Origin: Pirellulales bacterium
GTDB taxonomy: Bacteria; Planctomycetota; Planctomycetia; Pirellulales; Lacipirellulaceae
DNA: 50,672 nucleotides
Direction: 5' to 3'
Assembly: GCA_022841705.1 (NCBI GenBank)
Contig: JALHQZ010000015.1
Span: 1 to 50,672, forward strand
Shown here: piece by piece, positions 46,942-50,672 of the stretch
Layout: every line of letters begins with the position of its first letter
Numbering within the stretch: the first letter of the stretch is position 1
Notes under the pieces: generated by a model
Database searches by the model: none
Told to the model about the DNA's origin: nothing
The model's input: the letters and a program-made list of their open reading frames with translations, nothing else
Position numbers and translations under genes: made by a program

Positions 46942-47550
46942 ATGACACTCAAAGCACAGCACCAGAAGTTCATAACGGAATATCTGAAGTGCTACAACGC
47001 CACAAAAGCGGCGATTGCAGCCGGTTACTCTGAGGACTCGGCTCACGTAACCGGACATCGTTTGCTAAAGAAAGCTAATATTTCCGCCGAGTTGGATCGC
47101 GTGTACCGCGAGAACCTAATGAGCGCGACGGAAGTGCTGCATCACTTGTCACAAATCGGACGTGGTGACTTCGCGGATTTGGTGGACAGCAATGGCAATC
47201 CCGATTTTAGTAAAGCGGTTCGAGCGGGCAAGTCCAACCTCATTAAGCGCATTAAGCAAAAGTCCATCACAACCAGCGACAAAGACGGCGAAGGCACGGA
47301 CATCTTCGATACCGAAGTTGAAAGCTATGATCGACTGAAGGCGCTTGAACTACTGGCAAAGTACCACGATCTGATTAATCGCAGCACAGTTAAAGTTCAA
47401 GACTGGCGCGATGAAATTATTCACCTCTTGCGCACCGGCAAAGTTTCTCCAGAACAAGTTGAAAGTGAACTCGGTAATGGACTTGCTGAAGAGCTTTTTG
47501 TCTCCGCCGGCATACGAATCGCTCATGGCGGAGAAGGCGGCGCGTCTTAA
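46942..47550 (+). CDS. terS: Terminase small subunit
   Basis: A 202-residue protein of the Terminase_2 type. The N-terminus KFITEYLKCYNATKAAIAAGYS with SEDSAHVTGHRLLKKANI is the HTH that recognises the packaging site; the centre is a helix and the end is an oligomerisation and terminase-large-binding part. It would bind the pac or cos site. It overlaps terL by 74 nt if terL starts at 47477. There is no strong ribosome site. Confidence 0.87.
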   Translation: MTLKAQHQKFITEYLKCYNATKAAIAAGYSEDSAHVTGHRLLKKANISAELDRVYRENLMSATEVLHHLSQIGRGDFADLVDSNGNPDFSKAVRAGKSNLIKRIKQKSITTSDKDGEGTDIFDTEVESYDRLKALELLAKYHDLINRSTVKVQDWRDEIIHLLRTGKVSPEQVESELGNGLAEELFVSAGIRIAHGGEGGAS

Positions 47551-48841
47551 ACAGGCTGCCAATTATCGCCACTGGCAAGCGGACGTTCGCACCCGCGAAC
47601 CGCATCCCAAACAGCAGCTCTTTATCAATAGCCCTGCGCCGCGTAAGGTCATTCGAGCCGGACGGCGCGGCGGCAAAACCACCGGCATAGCCATTTACGC
47701 TATCCAGCGATTCCTTGCAGGCCGGCGCATCCTGTACGCGACGCCCACCCAAGAGCAAGTCGATGCGTTTTGGTACGAAGTGAAGCTGGCGCTGCAAGCA
47801 CCGATTGACGCCGGCGTTCTCTACAAAAACGAGAGCCTGCACGTTATCGAAGTGCCGAACACCAAAAACCGCATTCGCGCCAAAACCGCGTGGGATGCCG
47901 ACAGCTTGCGTGGTGACTATGCCGACGAACTGATCCTCGACGAGTTCCAGTTGATGAATGAGGATGCATGGGAACGAGTCGGCGCACCGATGCTACTGGA
48001 TAACAACGGTAACGCGGTGTTTATCTACACACCGCCGTCGATGCATTCCAAGTTCCGCACGAAGGCGCGTGATCCGCGTCATGCCGCCAAGCTGTTTAAA
48101 CGCGCTCAGAATGACACCGGTGGACGCTGGGAAGCGTTTCACTTTACCAGCCACGACAATCCACACATCAGCGCCGCCGGCCTCGCTGAAATTACCCAGG
48201 ACATGACGGCGTTTGCGTATGAGCAGGAAATTCTCGCTGAAGACAAGGAAGACGTGCCGGGTGCGCTGTGGAACAGTGACTTAATCGCCAAGCTGCGCGT
48301 GGACACGTTTCCTGAGCTGGTGCGCGTGGTAGTGGGCGTTGATCCGCCGGGGGGCATTGCTGAAGCCGGCATTGTCGTTTCGGGCATTGCCGCAGACGGC
48401 CACGTTTACGTCTTAGAGGACTGCTCGCTCGAAGGCACGCCTGAGCAGTGGTCGAGCGCCGTTGTCGTGGCCTACAACAAGTATCAGGCGGATCGCGTCG
48501 TGGGTGAAGCCAACTACGGCGGCGACATGGTTGAACATACGATCCGCACGGCTGAGGGTGGCAAGAATGTCAGTTACAAAAACGTGATTGCCACACGCGG
48601 CAAAGCCTTACGCGCCGAACCCGTCGCGGCGCTGTATGAGCGCGGCAAAGTCCATCACGTCGGCGAACTGCCACACTTGGAAACTGAACAAACCACCTGG
48701 CTACCCGGCGGCAAGTCACCGAACCGCCTTGATGCGCTGGTATGGACGATTACCGATCTGGCTTTAGGCGCAGGGAACACGATGCACGAAGACGACGCAC
48801 CGATGAACTTCAATTCAATTTGGGATGGAGAGGATTACTGA
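47477..48841 (+). CDS. terL: Terminase large subunit
   Basis: A 454-residue packaging ATPase and nuclease. Walker A is GRRGGKTT (about 62-69), Walker B LILDE (about 151-155). The RNase H-like nuclease has VVGVDPPGG (about 285), VGEANYGG (about 343) and NRLDALVW (about 418). ATG 47477 is chosen; ATG 47525 is also possible because it keeps all motifs. It cuts concatemers and fills the capsid through the portal. Its stop overlaps the next start (TGATG). Confidence 0.9.
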   Translation: MDLLKSFLSPPAYESLMAEKAARLKQAANYRHWQADVRTREPHPKQQLFINSPAPRKVIRAGRRGGKTTGIAIYAIQRFLAGRRILYATPTQEQVDAFWYEVKLALQAPIDAGVLYKNESLHVIEVPNTKNRIRAKTAWDADSLRGDYADELILDEFQLMNEDAWERVGAPMLLDNNGNAVFIYTPPSMHSKFRTKARDPRHAAKLFKRAQNDTGGRWEAFHFTSHDNPHISAAGLAEITQDMTAFAYEQEILAEDKEDVPGALWNSDLIAKLRVDTFPELVRVVVGVDPPGGIAEAGIVVSGIAADGHVYVLEDCSLEGTPEQWSSAVVVAYNKYQADRVVGEANYGGDMVEHTIRTAEGGKNVSYKNVIATRGKALRAEPVAALYERGKVHHVGELPHLETEQTTWLPGGKSPNRLDALVWTITDLALGAGNTMHEDDAPMNFNSIWDGEDY

Positions 48842-49479
48842 TGGCAACCAATTCAAAACTCGCAATGGCCGGCGCTTTGTCGGTGCGACACAACCGGCTA
48901 CCAATGGCCGCGTTCAGTTGGCGACTGCGTAACGCGCTACGCTGGACATTCCTCTGGGGCCTGATCTGCAACACGCTGGCGCAGGCGTTTACCGCGCTGA
49001 CAGGCGTGCCGACGATTACAGCTGAATTGTCACTGCGCAAGCGCAATCTCGATGGCACATGGACAGATTATGGGATTGTGTCACGCCGCGTTGTGACTAA
49101 TGCCGGCGTCGCTTTCCTGGTGGACGATTGGGATGCCAACGGCCAGGATATTTCAACTATGAACTTTCACGGCTGCGGCACGGGTGCAACCGCAGAGGCG
49201 GCTGGCGATACGGCGCTCGTGGCTGAAAGCACCACCGTTCTCACAGTAGACAGCACTCGCGCCACTGGCACACGAGCGCAGCCGAGTGCGAATGTCTACC
49301 GCAGTACCGGCGTGGTGAATTTCGACGGCAGTGCGGCGATTACCGAACATGGCCTGTTTAGCCAGGCGGCAACCGGTGGTGGCGTGCTGTGGGATCGCAG
49401 CGTGTTTAGCGCGGTGAACGTGGTGAGTGGCGAGAGCATCACCTTTCAGTACGACTGCACCATCAACGCGGGCAGCTAA
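48841..49479 (+). CDS. Virion tail-fibre-like protein
   Basis: A 212-residue protein. The C-terminal two-thirds has GCGTGATAEAAGDTALVAES and STGVVNFDGSAAITEHGLFSQ then LWDRSVFSAVNVVSGESITFQ, a beta-rich pattern seen in phage virion proteins near fibres. The N-terminus is hydrophobic and basic (WRLRNALRWTFLWGLICNTL). A ribosome site GGAGAGG lies before the ATG. Its place between terL and the repeat protein suggests a structural role. Confidence 0.65.
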   Translation: MATNSKLAMAGALSVRHNRLPMAAFSWRLRNALRWTFLWGLICNTLAQAFTALTGVPTITAELSLRKRNLDGTWTDYGIVSRRVVTNAGVAFLVDDWDANGQDISTMNFHGCGTGATAEAAGDTALVAESTTVLTVDSTRATGTRAQPSANVYRSTGVVNFDGSAAITEHGLFSQAATGGGVLWDRSVFSAVNVVSGESITFQYDCTINAGS

Positions 49480-49485
49480 TCGATC

Positions 49486-50672
49486 ATGGCTGTCGTCTTC
49501 GCAGTCCGCGCCGGCGCTGGCATTGATCTTACGGGCAGCGGCGGCATTGTCTGGACTGAAGACACGTCCACGACAGATGTAGTCGTTGCCAACTATGGCG
49601 GCGGTTTCAACTTTAGCGGTGGCGGCAGCGCGACGATTGATGTCACCGATCCATCCATCCCGGCTGTCGGCCAATTTCAGGAACTGTTCCAGAACGAACG
49701 CTTTGGGCAAGAGTTCACCATTACGTTTACCGTCCCATCGGGTGACTATGACGTAACGATATTCTTGTGCGAGAAATTCCACAGCACAACCGGTCAGCGT
49801 GTGTTTGATGTCGAAATCAACAGTGCCGTTGCGCTGGATGAATACGACATCGTAGCCAAGGCCGGCGCAAACCTCACAGGCATCTGCGAGAAATATACCG
49901 TCAATGGCGTCACCTCGATTGTGCTGGATTTCCCGCCGGCCACAACGGACTTCGCCAACATCACCGCTATTCTCGTCGAGGATGCGGTTGGCGGCGGTGC
50001 CAACTACGATCAAAACGTGTCGGGCGCGATTAGTCCGTCCGGCGTAGTGATACGTGGCACGCTCAAGCTCACCGCTGGCAGCGTGTCGCCGAGCGGCGCG
50101 TTGGCGGCTTTTGTGGCCTACCTGCGCACACTCGCTGGCTCACTGGCACCGACTGGCGCGCTGCTGCGAGAGACGCTGAAGGCGCTGACTGGCAGTGTGT
50201 CACCGGCGGGAACACTCACGGCGTTCAAGAGCTATCTGCGTGCGTTAATTGGCGCGGTCGCACCAAGTGGCACCTTGCGGCGGGACAGCCTGAAACTACT
50301 CAGTGGTTCACTCACTCCCGCCGGCGCACTGCTCAAGGCGCTCTTTAGGCTGCTCGCAGGCGATCTGACGCTGGCAGGCGCGCTTAGTTCCGTCAAAGCG
50401 TTTGTAGTGGCACTGGCTGGCGCAATCACGCCCACTGGCGCACTACGGCGTACCAGCGTGAAGGTATTTGCCGGCCTGCTCGCGCCGAACGCTACACTGC
50501 TCAAGTCTGGACAGAAAAGACTGGCTGGCGCATTGACACCTGCCGGCACGCTCACCGCGATCAAAGCGTTTTTACTGACTCTTGTGGGCAATATAGCGCC
50601 ATCTGGCACGCTGCACCGCAATGCCCTGAAGGTTCTGAGCGGCTCGATCACGCCGGCTGGCTCCGTTCTTCG
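49486..50672 (+). CDS. Malectin-domain tail-fibre-like repeat protein, N-terminal part (continues at 1-318)
   Basis: The gene begins here and continues across the join, 461 residues in all. Residues 1-165 form a malectin-like carbohydrate-binding domain: AGAGIDLTGSGGIVWTED, then NERFGQEFTITFTVPSGDYDVT, GQRVFDVEIN and DEYDIVAKAGAN. Malectin domains bind glucose oligosaccharides. From about residue 175 a tandem repeat starts with the core LAG(S/A)-x-(T/A)-P-(S/A/T)-G-(A/T)-L. Units are 18 or 20 residues, about twelve in total. The gene would encode a receptor-binding fibre or head decoration. ATG 49486 has no strong ribosome site. Confidence 0.82.
   Translation, partial: MAVVFAVRAGAGIDLTGSGGIVWTEDTSTTDVVVANYGGGFNFSGGGSATIDVTDPSIPAVGQFQELFQNERFGQEFTITFTVPSGDYDVTIFLCEKFHSTTGQRVFDVEINSAVALDEYDIVAKAGANLTGICEKYTVNGVTSIVLDFPPATTDFANITAILVEDAVGGGANYDQNVSGAISPSGVVIRGTLKLTAGSVSPSGALAAFVAYLRTLAGSLAPTGALLRETLKALTGSVSPAGTLTAFKSYLRALIGAVAPSGTLRRDSLKLLSGSLTPAGALLKALFRLLAGDLTLAGALSSVKAFVVALAGAITPTGALRRTSVKVFAGLLAPNATLLKSGQKRLAGALTPAGTLTAIKAFLLTLVGNIAPSGTLHRNALKVLSGSITPAGSVL
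50014..50672 (+). repeat. Protein-level tandem repeat in the malectin-domain gene (continues at 1-180)
   Basis: About twelve units of 54 or 60 bases encode 18 or 20 residues each. The order of lengths is roughly 20-18-20-18-18-20-18-18-20-18-18-18, with 20-residue units often ending in F or Y (AAFVAY, TAFKSY, SSVKAF, TAIKAF). It points to a regular beta/turn fibre and to growth by unit duplication. Confidence 0.85.
50554..50672. repeat. Terminal overlap, copy 2 (identical to 1-119)
   Basis: Exact match to 1-119. See the entry at position 1. Confidence 0.95.

Overview
The window is one complete genome of a temperate tailed phage (Caudoviricetes, siphovirus type), probably infecting a Chloroflexota host. 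The last 119 bases repeat the first 119 exactly, so the molecule closes into a circle of 50,553 bp, and one gene runs across the junction. A long tape measure protein, a tail tube, overlapping tail chaperones and no sheath gene indicate a long flexible tail. The host guess rests on a membrane-anchored protein with a Thr/Pro-rich stretch, an SH3 domain and an Excalibur domain (29581-30354), a style common in Anaerolineae, plus the moderately high GC of the window. It is an inference.

Layout. 46942 to the end and 1-16939 is the rightward virion module: terminase small and large subunits, two tail-fibre-like proteins (one with a malectin domain and a tandem repeat), portal, minor head protein, scaffold, decoration protein, major capsid, connectors, tail tube with a beta-propeller, chaperones, tape measure, distal tail and hub. 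Two HNH endonuclease genes interrupt it (6640-7512 and 17050-17826). 17893-22234 holds accessory genes and lysis genes and ends at a strong terminator (22329-22357). 22385-27146 is a leftward operon of small, mostly unknown genes with a PAPS-reductase-like ATPase and a MarR-type regulator. 27147-31350 is the lysogeny and control region: facing promoters, a ribbon-helix-helix (RHH) protein, a secreted protein, a large serine recombinase, the SH3-Excalibur protein, a small CI-like repressor and a divergent RHH gene. 31351-46824 is the rightward early and replication module: a ParB-methyltransferase fusion, nucleases, an SSB-like protein, a Rad52-like annealing protein, an initiator with an origin-like repeat array, DnaB helicase, an SNF2-like helicase, a second methyltransferase, a complete ParM/ParR/parC-like partition locus, two Xre regulators and several small genes.

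How the parts may work together. The CI-like repressor and the RHH proteins set the lysogenic state. The serine recombinase and the actin-like partition system together raise the possibility that the prophage can integrate or be kept as a plasmid. The initiator probably opens its own internal repeats and loads the DnaB encoded just downstream. Two near-identical promoters, one before terS and one before the scaffold/capsid genes, would switch on the packaging and head genes together. Boxes with the core GTGATAC occur both at the partition promoter and at the facing promoters near 27200, which links the two control points. No stretch longer than 300 bases lacks a gene.
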